Source: Acinetobacter sp. ANC 4169
GTDB lineage: Bacteria; Pseudomonadota; Gammaproteobacteria; Pseudomonadales; Moraxellaceae
Reading direction: 5' to 3'
DNA length: 64,000 nucleotides
NCBI RefSeq assembly: GCF_002135355.1
Contig: NZ_NEGE01000014.1
Location: 53,830 to 117,829, forward strand
A program made the translations under genes and the position numbers. Shown one piece after another: positions 19,604 through 28,279 of the stretch. Numbering within the stretch: position 1 is the first letter of the stretch; each line of letters opens with the position of its first letter. Under the pieces are notes generated by a model. The model ran no database searches. It was not told the origin of the DNA and saw only the letters and a list, made by a program, of their open reading frames with translations.

Positions 19604-20305
19604 TCAAAACTCTGGAAAAGCATGAGCAATGCGATGCAGTTCCGCCAAGTTTAAAATTTCAATTTTTTTAAAAGATAGACGCAAAATATTTTGCTGTTCT
19701 AAAGCTTGCAGTTCCTGATTGATGGTTTGTCTGGAACAGGTCAGCATTTGCGCCAGTTGTTCTTGCGATAAATGAATGACATTTTTTTCAATGCTTAAAT
19801 GATTGCCATATCCATTTAAAATAAACAGCAAGCGTTGTGCCAAACGCTGGCTTATGTTTTGGGTTTGGATTGAAATGAGTTCTAAAAAAGCAAAGCGTAG
19901 TTTTTGACTGGTAAGTTGCGCAATGTGATACCAAAACACCGGATGTTGTTGCAGCAGCAATTGTAGCGCGGTACTCGGTATATGCAGGATCAGGCTTTTT
20001 TGCGTGGCAATGGCATCATGAGAACGGGGCTTGGCATCGACCAGTGAAATTTCACCAAACCACATAATCGGTTCAACAATCGCAGCAACTGCGGCTTTGC
20101 CATGAATATCAATATAGCCTAAGCGAACTGCACCTTCTAGAACGGCATAGATGCCATTAAATACATCCCCCGAATGAAAGATGGTTTGTTCCTTGTCGAA
20201 ATGCAGCTGCACAGCACTGTTCACAATAAAGTCCTTAAACAGTACAGGCAATTGGGTAAACCAGACATTGTGTTCTAAATGATCGATATAAATGGACTCG
20301 AGCAC
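19604..20305 (-). CDS. Crp/Fnr-family transcriptional regulator
   Basis: A 233-residue regulator. Residues ~20-140 form a cyclic-nucleotide-binding beta-roll (FHSGDVFNGIYAVLEGAVRL, WFGEISLVD), followed by a dimerisation helix and a Crp-type winged helix-turn-helix (LSQEQLAQMLTCSRQTINQE) at ~175-200. There is no Fnr-like N-terminal cysteine cluster, so it is not an oxygen sensor of that type. Effector and targets are unknown; it is divergent from the Mpo1-like gene. Confidence 0.88.
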   Translation of the reverse strand: MLESIYIDHLEHNVWFTQLPVLFKDFIVNSAVQLHFDKEQTIFHSGDVFNGIYAVLEGAVRLGYIDIHGKAAVAAIVEPIMWFGEISLVDAKPRSHDAIATQKSLILHIPSTALQLLLQQHPVFWYHIAQLTSQKLRFAFLELISIQTQNISQRLAQRLLFILNGYGNHLSIEKNVIHLSQEQLAQMLTCSRQTINQELQALEQQNILRLSFKKIEILNLAELHRIAHAFPEF

Positions 20306-20402
20306 GTTAATTCCTTTTTTTATTTCAGTTGTCGGCTAACTGACAACTTGTCCCTGGGTTTTTTTATATAGTAGAACAATAAGTGGAGCAAGGAAGAATA
20401 AC

Positions 20403-20936
20403 ATGACCAAATTAGAACAGCTGTTAAGCCAGTATGCAGCTTATCACCTCGATCAAAAGAATATTTTTACTCATTTTATTGGGATTCCGTTGATTGTTTT
20501 TTCCATTATTTGCCTGACTGCACGGGCAGGTATACCGCTTGCAGGCTTTGAATTGACCCTTGCCTTATTATTAATGATTGCAAGTTGCATCTATTATTTC
20601 AGTCTGGACCGCATTTTCGGGATTGTCATGCTGGTCATATTTGCGTTTATTTATCCAGTGGCCTACCAGATTGCGCAAATGCAGATGGCGAGCTGGTTCA
20701 GCTTGAGTATCGGCATTTTCGTGGTGGGCTGGCTGTTTCAATTTGTTGGTCACTACTATGAAAAGAAAAAGCCGGCATTTTTAGATGACGTGATTGGTCT
20801 GGCAATAGGGCCTTTATTTGTTTTGGCAGAGTTCGTATTCTTGCTGGGATTTCGAAAGGATTTACAGCAAAGAATGTTGGTTGAGGCACGTAAACAACGT
20901 ACTGCAATGGATGCCAAGACCGTCGATATCACTTAA
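20403..20936 (+). CDS. DUF962 / Mpo1-like membrane protein
   Basis: A 177-residue protein with four to five membrane segments. The N-terminal block YHLDQKNIFTHFIGIPLIVF and the later VGHYYEKKKPAFLDD are diagnostic of DUF962, the family of yeast Mpo1, a dioxygenase that shortens 2-hydroxy fatty acids by one carbon. The conserved histidines are present. Function in this organism is inferred from the family only. The ribosome-binding site is AAGGAAG. Confidence 0.85.
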   Translation: MTKLEQLLSQYAAYHLDQKNIFTHFIGIPLIVFSIICLTARAGIPLAGFELTLALLLMIASCIYYFSLDRIFGIVMLVIFAFIYPVAYQIAQMQMASWFSLSIGIFVVGWLFQFVGHYYEKKKPAFLDDVIGLAIGPLFVLAEFVFLLGFRKDLQQRMLVEARKQRTAMDAKTVDIT

Positions 20937-20970
20937 TTCAAAAAGATCTAATTTAAAAAACTTCAGTATA

Positions 20971-21001
20971 AAAAAGCCGGTTTGTTGAACCGGCTTTTTT
21001 A
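20971..21001. terminator. Bidirectional terminator
   Basis: The stem AAAAAGCCGGTT / AACCGGCTTTTT with a TGTTG loop lies between two convergent genes. Confidence 0.88.
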
Positions 21002-21005
21002 ACAA

Positions 21006-21320
21006 TTATGGCTTTGCTTTGTTCATCTCGGTATTGGCTTTGTGCATATCCATTTTTGCTTTGTGCATTTCAGTGTTGGCTTTATGCATATCTTTTTCTG
21101 CCGGTTTGATCATATTGCTATGTTCTTTTGCGGCATGGGCTTTGCTTTTTTCATGCTGCGTAGCAGCATGTTTTTTGGCTTCTTTTGTAGTAACACATGT
21201 GCCGCCCTTATGATTTGGACCCGTACCACCCGTCATGGTCATGCCTTTAGGGCACGCAAATGCCGTGGCACTAAGCATTGTGAAGATCGCTGCTGTAAAA
21301 ATTGTGCTGAGTTTTTTCAT
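21006..21320 (-). CDS. Small exported His/Lys-rich repeat protein
   Basis: A 104-residue protein: signal peptide MKKLSTIFTAAIFTMLSATAFA, a short Cys-containing segment (CPKGMTMTGG, then GGTC), then a strongly charged tail rich in His, Lys and Met. The tail ends in three to four copies of a seven-residue unit (HKANTEM / HKAKMDM). Met and His spacing could bind metal, but that is speculation. The start at 21320 is chosen because the signal peptide begins there. Confidence 0.75.
   Translation of the reverse strand: MKKLSTIFTAAIFTMLSATAFACPKGMTMTGGTGPNHKGGTCVTTKEAKKHAATQHEKSKAHAAKEHSNMIKPAEKDMHKANTEMHKAKMDMHKANTEMNKAKP
21009..21083 (-). repeat. 21-bp tandem repeat inside the His/Lys-rich protein gene
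   Basis: At least three imperfect copies of a 21-bp unit encode HKANTEM, HKAKMDM, HKANTEM and a partial NKAKP. Confidence 0.75.
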
Positions 21321-21371
21321 TGCTATTATTCTTTGAAAACAGGCATCAGTGCCTGTATATAAATTAGGCAA

Positions 21372-21799
21372 ATTTTATTCGCGATTAAGTTGTAACATCG
21401 TTGTTGAACAGCAAGATTTCAGGGTGAAATTGTCGGCATATTTTTAGTTTTAAGCGAAAATTAAGCTGATGCTGTATCAAATTAAATCAGCATAAAATAA
21501 TGAATGGTTGTTATATAAAATAGCCTAAGCTATTGGGGATTAAACCCAATCATATTGAAAACTGCATTTAATGCAAAATTATAAGGTATCTAGTGGACTC
21601 TCAAATTGAGTCAATCGCATTGGGAAAGTTCGCGCGGGAATCACTTCTGCTTATAAACAATTTTTCCGATGATTGCTGCACTTTAAACCTAGCGATATTT
21701 GTGTGACGAAAGGGAATACGCTTGATTATCCTAATTAAAGCTGCATGTTATAGGTACTAAAATTTACCTTAAATCCATTTTGAACACGCTTAAAAAATA
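21372..21799. other. 430-bp intergenic region
   Basis: AT-rich sequence between two minus-strand genes. I see no coding frame of note. A short hairpin (ATTGGG / CCCAAT) lies around 21533-21551 and the sequence looks moderately structured at 21590-21700. No known RNA family is recognised. Confidence 0.4.
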
Positions 21800-21830
21800 A
21801 AAAAGCCAGCATAGAGCTGGCTTTTTAAGC
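21800..21830 (-). terminator. Terminator of ychF
   Basis: The stem AAAAAGCCAGC / GCTGGCTTTTT lies just past the ychF stop; on the minus strand the T run follows the stem. Confidence 0.85.
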
Positions 21831-21852
21831 TGTTTTGAAATGTCAGAATGGC

Positions 21853-22944
21853 TTAAACGTTAAAACGGAAGTGCAGAACGTCACCGTCCTGAACCACGTA
21901 AGTTTTACCTTCCAGACGCCATTTACCAGCTTCTTTGGCACCGGCTTCACCGTTGTATTGAACGAAGTCATCATAGGCAATACATTCAGCACGGATAAAG
22001 CCTTTTTCAAAGTCCGTGTGAATCACACCAGCTGCTTGTGGTGCGGTTGCACCTACTTTCACAGTCCAGGCACGCACTTCCTGTACACCTGCGGTGAAGT
22101 AAGTTTGTAAGCCAAGCAGGCTATAACCGGCACGGATTACAATATTCAGACCCGGTTCTTCCATACCCATGGCTTCAAGGAATTCAGCACGGTCTTCATC
22201 TTCAAGTAATGAAATTTCAGCTTCAATCTGGTTGCAAAGCGGAACCACAATCGCATTTTCTTCGGCAGCCAATTTTTTAACAGCTTCTAGATGCGGGTTG
22301 TTTTCAAAACCGTCTTCAGCCACGTTGGCAATGTACATGGTTGGTTTTAAAGTCATTAAACCAAAACCACGTACCAGTTTACGTTCATCATCATCAAGAT
22401 CGGCTGCACGTGCAGGTTTACCTTCATCGAGTAAAGGTAAAATTTTGTCTAAAACAGCTTTAGTGGCAACGGCTTCTTTGTCGCCACCTTTAGCTGATTT
22501 TGCTAAACGTGTTACTGCTTTGGTTACAGTTTCCAGGTCAGCAAGGGCAAGTTCGGTATTGATGGTTGCAATATCATCCAACGGGTCGATTTTACCATTC
22601 ACGTGAATAACATTTTCATCTTCAAAACAACGCACCACGTGTGCAATGGCATCGGTTTCACGGATATTGGCAAGGAACTGGTTACCCAAGCCTTCACCTT
22701 TAGAGGCACCAGCCACAAGACCGGCAATATCAACGAATTCCATAGTCGTTGGAATGACACGTTGAGGGCCAACAATAGCAGTCAATTTATCTAAACGTGG
22801 ATCGGGTACAGGAACGATACCGGTGTTTGGTTCGATGGTACAGAAGGGAAAGTTTTCTGCAGCAATGGCAGCTTTAGTCAATGCATTGAAAAGTGTAGAT
22901 TTACCAACGTTCGGCAAGCCGACAATACCGCAATTAAAACCCAT
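21853..22944 (-). CDS. ychF: Redox-regulated ATPase YchF (Obg-like)
   Basis: A 363-residue P-loop protein of the Obg/TRAFAC class that hydrolyses ATP rather than GTP and binds ribosomes. It begins [20 protein letters not shown] (Walker A GLPNVGKS). The DIAGLV switch motif and a C-terminal TGS domain ([13 protein letters not shown]) follow. I start at 22944 to match the conserved MGF start; a GTG four codons upstream is in frame. Confidence 0.96.
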   Translation of the reverse strand: MGFNCGIVGLPNVGKSTLFNALTKAAIAAENFPFCTIEPNTGIVPVPDPRLDKLTAIVGPQRVIPTTMEFVDIAGLVAGASKGEGLGNQFLANIRETDAIAHVVRCFEDENVIHVNGKIDPLDDIATINTELALADLETVTKAVTRLAKSAKGGDKEAVATKAVLDKILPLLDEGKPARAADLDDDERKLVRGFGLMTLKPTMYIANVAEDGFENNPHLEAVKKLAAEENAIVVPLCNQIEAEISLLEDEDRAEFLEAMGMEEPGLNIVIRAGYSLLGLQTYFTAGVQEVRAWTVKVGATAPQAAGVIHTDFEKGFIRAECIAYDDFVQYNGEAGAKEAGKWRLEGKTYVVQDGDVLHFRFNV

Positions 22945-23055
22945 GAAATAACTCACAACGTGTTATATAAAAATTGCCGATGATTTTACATGAAAGCCAT
23001 GACAAAGTCAGGTCATGGCTAGACGGTTTGTTGAAAACTCCTAAAATCGGGCAGC

Positions 23056-23715
23056 TTAAATTTTACGTTTATCCAACTGGCTGGAAAGGGTATCGCCTGC
23101 TGCCTGAACCAGCATCACTAGAATCACCAGCACCACAATCACGGCGAGCATGATTTGCATATCAAAGCGCTGATATCCATAACGGTAGGCGATATCTCCC
23201 AAACCGCCAGCACCAATGGCACCGGCAATGGCGGATGAGTTGATCATGGTGACTAAGGTTACAGTAAAACCTGCCACTATTCCCGGTAGTGCTTCAGGTA
23301 ACAGCACATGCCAGATAATCTGTTTACGGTTACAGCCAATGGCTTGAGCTGCTTCAATCAGCCCTTGATCCACTTCACGTAAACTGACTTCGGCAATACG
23401 GGCAAAGAAAGGTGTTGCCGCCAAGGTTAAAGGTACCACTGCTGCCCATACGCCGTAACTGGTGCCAACAATCCAGCGGGTGAGTGGAATGAGCGCGACC
23501 ATTAAAATCAAAAAAGGAACCGAACGGGTAATATTGACGATCCAGCCCAAGCCTTGATTGATGCTTTTGGATGGATAAATGCCGTGTTCGGAAGTACTGA
23601 CTAAAATCACAGCGATAGGCAAGCCAATGATAAAGGCAACAATGGCGGACACACCGACCATCAGCAAAGTATCAATTGTTCCGGTCAGTAATAAATCAAT
23701 GAGCTGGTCGTGCAT
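23056..23715 (-). CDS. metI: MetI-type ABC transporter permease
   Basis: A 219-residue inner-membrane permease with five to six membrane segments. The EAA loop EAAQAIGCNRKQIIWHVLLPEA that contacts the ATPase is clear, and the sequence fits MetI. It overlaps metN by 20 bp. It is last in the six-gene minus-strand operon. The cargo may be methionine or another sulfur compound given the upstream monooxygenases. Confidence 0.9.
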   Translation of the reverse strand: MHDQLIDLLLTGTIDTLLMVGVSAIVAFIIGLPIAVILVSTSEHGIYPSKSINQGLGWIVNITRSVPFLILMVALIPLTRWIVGTSYGVWAAVVPLTLAATPFFARIAEVSLREVDQGLIEAAQAIGCNRKQIIWHVLLPEALPGIVAGFTVTLVTMINSSAIAGAIGAGGLGDIAYRYGYQRFDMQIMLAVIVVLVILVMLVQAAGDTLSSQLDKRKI

Positions 23716-24766
23716 AGCCTATGACCTCAATCTGTGCAATGTGTTGTTTTAATTTTTGCTGAAGTAGCCCGCTATCAATATTCAGATCAGGCACGGCGAC
23801 AATGAAACTACCGACCAGATGCTTCTGGATGCTGTCGATGTGGCTCTGATACAAATGAACTGGCGTATCAAACTGCTCAAAAATAAATTTCAGATCAGGC
23901 GAATGTTGAACATCGGAGGCATAGCGCAGTTTTAAGATGCTATGCGAACTTTCAGAAATCACATTCGGGCTGATGGCAAAAGGCAATTCCAGTTGTTCCA
24001 GATTCAGCAATTCCTGGGTAATCTGCTGTTGTGGATTGGAAAAGACCGACCAGACTTCGCCAGATTCGACAATTTCACCGTGTTCAATCACCACCACCTG
24101 ATCGCAGATTTCGCGAATCACCTGCATTTCATGCGTGATCAGCACAATAGTAATACCCAGTTTCTGATTGATCTCTTTCAGTAAAGACAGCACAACCGAG
24201 GTACTTTCCGGGTCTAAGGCCGAGGTGGCTTCATCACAGAGTAATATTTCCGGATGATGTACCAAAGCACGGGCAATGCCGACACGTTGTTTCTGGCCGC
24301 CCGACAGTTGCGAAGGGTAATGGTTTGCTTTATTACTCAATCCAACCAGTTGCAAGACTTCATTGACCCGCGCTTCAATCTCATGTTTTGGATAGTTGGC
24401 CACTTTCAGTGGTAAGGCAACATTTTCCCACACGGTCTTGGCAGACATTAAATTAAAATGCTGAAAGATCATGCCAATACGCTGTCTGAGCTGGATCAGT
24501 TCCGCATGTTTCAGTTCTGCCAGATCTTGCTGGTGAATGTGGATATGACCCTCACTGATCTGTTCCAGACCATTTAAGGTGCGTATCAGTGAAGATTTTC
24601 CGGCACCACTTTTACCGATAATGCCAAAAACCTTACCTTCAGGAATGTCCAGATTAATGTCTTTTAAGGCATGAACCGAGTTGCCCTGAACATCGTAATG
24701 TTTGTTCAGATTGCGGATTTTGATGTGGGGGACAGAGAAGTCCACCTGTGAACCAAAACTCACCAT
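23696..24766 (-). CDS. metN: MetN-type ABC transporter ATPase
   Basis: A 356-residue ATPase: Walker A GKSGAGKSSL, signature LSGGQKQRVGIARAL, Walker B ILLCDEATSALD, and a C-terminal NIL/ACT-like domain (~270-350) that in MetN binds methionine to inhibit transport. AGGAG 8 nt upstream supports the start. It sits between metQ and metI, as in metNIQ loci. Confidence 0.93.
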   Translation of the reverse strand: MVSFGSQVDFSVPHIKIRNLNKHYDVQGNSVHALKDINLDIPEGKVFGIIGKSGAGKSSLIRTLNGLEQISEGHIHIHQQDLAELKHAELIQLRQRIGMIFQHFNLMSAKTVWENVALPLKVANYPKHEIEARVNEVLQLVGLSNKANHYPSQLSGGQKQRVGIARALVHHPEILLCDEATSALDPESTSVVLSLLKEINQKLGITIVLITHEMQVIREICDQVVVIEHGEIVESGEVWSVFSNPQQQITQELLNLEQLELPFAISPNVISESSHSILKLRYASDVQHSPDLKFIFEQFDTPVHLYQSHIDSIQKHLVGSFIVAVPDLNIDSGLLQQKLKQHIAQIEVIGYARPAH

Positions 24767-24777
24767 GAGTGTTCTCC

Positions 24778-25608
24778 TTATTTCCAGCCGGGGAACCAGA
24801 GTTTGGCACCGAAATCTGCATCCAAAGCCTGTTTTACCTTCGGTGAGTTCTGGTAGATGTCGACAAATTTCTTCAGTTTGTCATTCTGGTCTTGATAGTC
24901 CTCACGTACGGCAAACAAAATGGCATAACGGTTGTCTGTATTAGAGTCAAATAACAAAGCTTGTTCAGGATCAGCTGTTTTTGCCAGACGCAGGTAGTGC
25001 GGATAGCCAAAAGCCAGATCTACATCGTCAATGGCACGTGCAGTTTGTGGACCTTCGACTTCAACAAACTGTAATTTTTTAGGATTACTTGCAATGTCTT
25101 TCAGGCTAGATAAATAGTTTTCAGGATCTTTCAGGGTGATCAGTTTTGCCTGTTGCAATAACAGTAGGGCACGGCCTTGGTTTACAGGATCGTTAGGCAC
25201 CACAACTTTAGCGCCGTCTTTTAGCTCATCCAGGCTGTTAATTTTCTTGGAATATAGACCAACGTGAGTGGCTGCACCTTTAGCGAATGCCTTGATTTTA
25301 AAGTCAGTTTCTTTTTTTGCATTGTCCAGGAAGGGTTGATGCTGGAAGAAATTGGCATCAATATCACCGTGATTCAGTGTGATATTCGGTGTATTCCAGT
25401 CGGAAAATTCCACCAGTTTCACGTTCAGACCTTGCTGATTTGCCTCTTCCGCTGCGACCTGTAAAGGCTTGGCAAAGGATGGACTAATGCCAATCACCAG
25501 TTCATCTGAACCGGATTTCTTTTGTTGATTCCAGACCACCAGTCCGATAACCACTACCGCAATAATCACCCCAATAATGGTGAATTTAGTTTTAGCGCTT
25601 TGTGCCAT
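24778..25608 (-). CDS. MetQ/NlpA-family substrate-binding protein, membrane-anchored
   Basis: A 276-residue binding protein of the NlpA family (LVIGISPSFAKPLQ, GDIDANFFQHQPFLD, VVVPNDPVNQGRALLLLQQA). NlpA/MetQ proteins are usually lipoproteins, but this one has no cysteine at all: its N-terminus is a plain transmembrane anchor (about residues 10-28). It probably delivers methionine or an organosulfur compound to the MetNI transporter next door. The start at 25608 follows GAGG by 6 nt. Confidence 0.88.
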   Translation of the reverse strand: MAQSAKTKFTIIGVIIAVVVIGLVVWNQQKKSGSDELVIGISPSFAKPLQVAAEEANQQGLNVKLVEFSDWNTPNITLNHGDIDANFFQHQPFLDNAKKETDFKIKAFAKGAATHVGLYSKKINSLDELKDGAKVVVPNDPVNQGRALLLLQQAKLITLKDPENYLSSLKDIASNPKKLQFVEVEGPQTARAIDDVDLAFGYPHYLRLAKTADPEQALLFDSNTDNRYAILFAVREDYQDQNDKLKKFVDIYQNSPKVKQALDADFGAKLWFPGWK

Positions 25609-25623
25609 GATGCACCTCAAAAT

Positions 25624-27045
25624 TTATGCTGATTGTTTTTGCTTTAAGTTGGAATTCGAAGTTGAGGCGGAGCTTTGACATCGAAATTGTTGAACAGGAT
25701 GAGCGCTAGATAAGCGATCGCCTTGCTGGAACAGCTTGTGTCTAAAACTGCCTTGTTCATATGCAGTTTTATAGCGTCCGCGCTGCTGTAATTCGGGAAT
25801 CACCAGACGGATAAAATCCTGATGCGATTCTGGAGCAACAGTACGGGTTAGGTTGAAGCCATCAATCCCGGTTTCATCAATGAGTTGAATCAGTTTTTCA
25901 GCCACGGTTGCACCACTACCGACAATCAGGGGATAACGTCCGCCCAGCACATGCTGGGCTTTTAAGTCATTTTTAGTGATTTTCTGTTCTTTAAACTTAT
26001 TGTTGACCGAAGCAATGCTGTTGGTCTTCTGGTAAGGAATCGCTTCGTCATCTGCAAATTTAGACAGATCAATCCCGACTGAACTTGAAAAATGTGCCAA
26101 ACATGCTTCAGGACTGGCATAAGCAATATATTCATCCAGTTTTTGCCGAGCCAATTCATCGCTTTCAGCCGTCACCACGGTAATGCCAACAAAAATTTTA
26201 ATCGCTTCAGGATCACGCCCTTGTTCGGTGGCTTGCTTCCGAATTTGATCAACCTGTTTTTTGATTTTCTCGGGTTGATCACCACCAATAAACATGCCTT
26301 CTGCGTGTTGCGTTGCAAAAGCTAAACCACGAGGTGAGGCACCGGCCTGGAATAATACTGGGGTACGTTGAATGGAAGGTGAAATCTGAAATACACCCTG
26401 ACTTTGGTAAAACTGACCTTGATGCTGTATCGGATGCACTTTAGCGGGATCGGTAAAAATACGATTCAGCTTGTCTTTTAAAACCGCATTATCTTCCCAG
26501 GAGCCTTCCCAAAATTTATAGCAGAGCTGTAAAAATTCTTCGGCTTGTTCATAACGCAGGTCATGATCTTTCAAGCCTTTTTCACCAATCAGGCGTTGGG
26601 CGCTGTCCAGATAACCGGTGACAATATTCCAGCCAATCCGGCCTTGGGTCAGATGATCCAGACTGGCAAAGCGGCGGGCAAATTGATACGGTGATTCATA
26701 GCTTAGATTCACCGTAATCCCAAAGCCTAAATTTTGTGTGACCGCAGCCATGGCGGAAACCAGAGTGCTTGGGTCATGACTGGGTAACTGAATCGACTCT
26801 TTTAAAGTCAGGTCAATATTGTTTTGATAAACATCATAAACCCCGGTGATGTCGGCAATGAACAGACCATCAAACAGGCCCTGTTCCAGCGTTTGAGCCA
26901 GATCAGTCCAGTAGCTCAGTTCATTAAAACGGTGCGACTGATCACGCGGATGGGTCCACAAACCATGATTGATATGACCGACACAGTTCATGTCAAAAGC
27001 ATTCAACAAGATTTTTTTTGCCGAAGCAGGTAATGGATTTGTCAT
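25624..27045 (-). CDS. FMN-dependent monooxygenase, NtaA/SnaA/DszA (DmoA) family
   Basis: A 473-residue bacterial luciferase-like flavin monooxygenase. Family blocks include LNAFDMNCVGHINHGLW, GRIGWNIVTGYLDSAQR, and PVLFQAGASPRGLAFA. These enzymes use FMNH2 to split C-S or C-N bonds in sulfides, sulfones or chelators. Its place next to metNIQ and two DszC/SfnB-like genes points to organosulfur use. The last ~35 residues are Gln/Ser-rich and unlike the family. Its start overlaps the upstream stop (TAATG). Confidence 0.88.
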   Translation of the reverse strand: MTNPLPASAKKILLNAFDMNCVGHINHGLWTHPRDQSHRFNELSYWTDLAQTLEQGLFDGLFIADITGVYDVYQNNIDLTLKESIQLPSHDPSTLVSAMAAVTQNLGFGITVNLSYESPYQFARRFASLDHLTQGRIGWNIVTGYLDSAQRLIGEKGLKDHDLRYEQAEEFLQLCYKFWEGSWEDNAVLKDKLNRIFTDPAKVHPIQHQGQFYQSQGVFQISPSIQRTPVLFQAGASPRGLAFATQHAEGMFIGGDQPEKIKKQVDQIRKQATEQGRDPEAIKIFVGITVVTAESDELARQKLDEYIAYASPEACLAHFSSSVGIDLSKFADDEAIPYQKTNSIASVNNKFKEQKITKNDLKAQHVLGGRYPLIVGSGATVAEKLIQLIDETGIDGFNLTRTVAPESHQDFIRLVIPELQQRGRYKTAYEQGSFRHKLFQQGDRLSSAHPVQQFRCQSSASTSNSNLKQKQSA

Positions 27046-28268
27046 TACAATGTCCCCCGGCGTGGTGGCAATACCCCATTTAAAATATGGTTGGCAATGA
27101 AATAATATTTCCAGCGCGACGCATCATGCAGTGTGTGTACGCGTGCATTGCGCCAGAAGCGATCTAGGCCGTCTTCACGTTGGCTACCACGGCTGCCTGC
27201 CAGTTCAATCAGTGTTGAAGATGCCTTTAATGCTGTTTCGCTACTATGTGCCCGAACCTTGGCCACATCTAAAGAAGCTTTCGCGACATTTTCTGCTGTA
27301 GGTGCAGGTCTGGCGGCATCAATAGAACGCGCTGCCTGTTTTAGTAATATTTCTGAGGCGCGAACATCTGTCACAATTCGGCCCAGTTCAAATAGGGTAA
27401 GCGGATCATCAGTTGCTTTGTCTACGCCTGAATCAATCCATGGTCGTGCTTGACGCACGCGGTTCAAGGTTTCTTCAAATGCCGCACGGGCAATCCCGGT
27501 TTCAATAGAGGCATGCATCAACTGGGCAAAAGGTCCCGAGATGGTGGGCTGAGAATAAGCAGTATCAAATCGAACCACATCTTCCTCTAATACCTGCACA
27601 TTATTAAATTTCACCGTGCCACTGCCTGTGGTGCGTTGGCCAAAACCGCTCCAGTCATCAATCAAAGTTAGACCTTCGCTATCACGCGGCACAAAAGCCA
27701 GGAATTGCTGATCCTGTTCATCGACCACCAGCGTTGGAATTCGATGGGCAAATAAACTGCCAGTGCAATAGAACTTTTCGCCGTTAATTACATAGCCTTC
27801 AGCATTTTTTCGGATAGCTGTTTGGCGTTGTGCGGCAGTTTTGGTTTTGAATTCTGCCAAGGCATTGCCAAAACGGGCACCTTTTAACACTTCGGCATAG
27901 AGTTTCTGTTTTTGCTGTTCCGTACCGTTATTACGCAGGATTTCCAGTCCATAAAAATGGTTTTGTGGAATTTGACCAATTGAACCATCTACACCACTCA
28001 TCAGGGCAATCACTTGAGCTACGGTATAACTGGATACCTCTGCACCACCATACTGTTTGGGTACGGTAATGGCCCAGAGTCCGGACTGGCTATAAGCTTC
28101 AATTTCTTCAAACGGAAGGATACGCTCGGCATCGCGCTGAATGGCTCCAGCATTGAATTGTTCAGCTAAATTACGTGCAATTTCTAGCGCTTCTGCATCG
28201 GACTGAATAATGTGTGCATGTGCCAGCTGTTCGGAATTAAATGAAATAATATTTTGATATGAAGTCAT
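27045..28268 (-). CDS. SfnB/DszC-like acyl-CoA dehydrogenase-fold monooxygenase
   Basis: A 407-residue protein of the acyl-CoA dehydrogenase superfamily, in the SfnB/DszC branch linked to sulfur acquisition. Visible: PKQYGGAEVSSYTVAQVIAL, FYCTGSLFAHRIPT, DDWSGFGQRTTGSGTVKF, and a C-terminal NARVHTLHDASRWKYYFIAN block. It probably hydroxylates or oxidises an organosulfur substrate with reduced flavin. It is clearly paralogous to the next gene upstream. Confidence 0.88.
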   Translation of the reverse strand: MTSYQNIISFNSEQLAHAHIIQSDAEALEIARNLAEQFNAGAIQRDAERILPFEEIEAYSQSGLWAITVPKQYGGAEVSSYTVAQVIALMSGVDGSIGQIPQNHFYGLEILRNNGTEQQKQKLYAEVLKGARFGNALAEFKTKTAAQRQTAIRKNAEGYVINGEKFYCTGSLFAHRIPTLVVDEQDQQFLAFVPRDSEGLTLIDDWSGFGQRTTGSGTVKFNNVQVLEEDVVRFDTAYSQPTISGPFAQLMHASIETGIARAAFEETLNRVRQARPWIDSGVDKATDDPLTLFELGRIVTDVRASEILLKQAARSIDAARPAPTAENVAKASLDVAKVRAHSSETALKASSTLIELAGSRGSQREDGLDRFWRNARVHTLHDASRWKYYFIANHILNGVLPPRRGTL

Positions 28269-28279
28269 GAGCTGTATCC

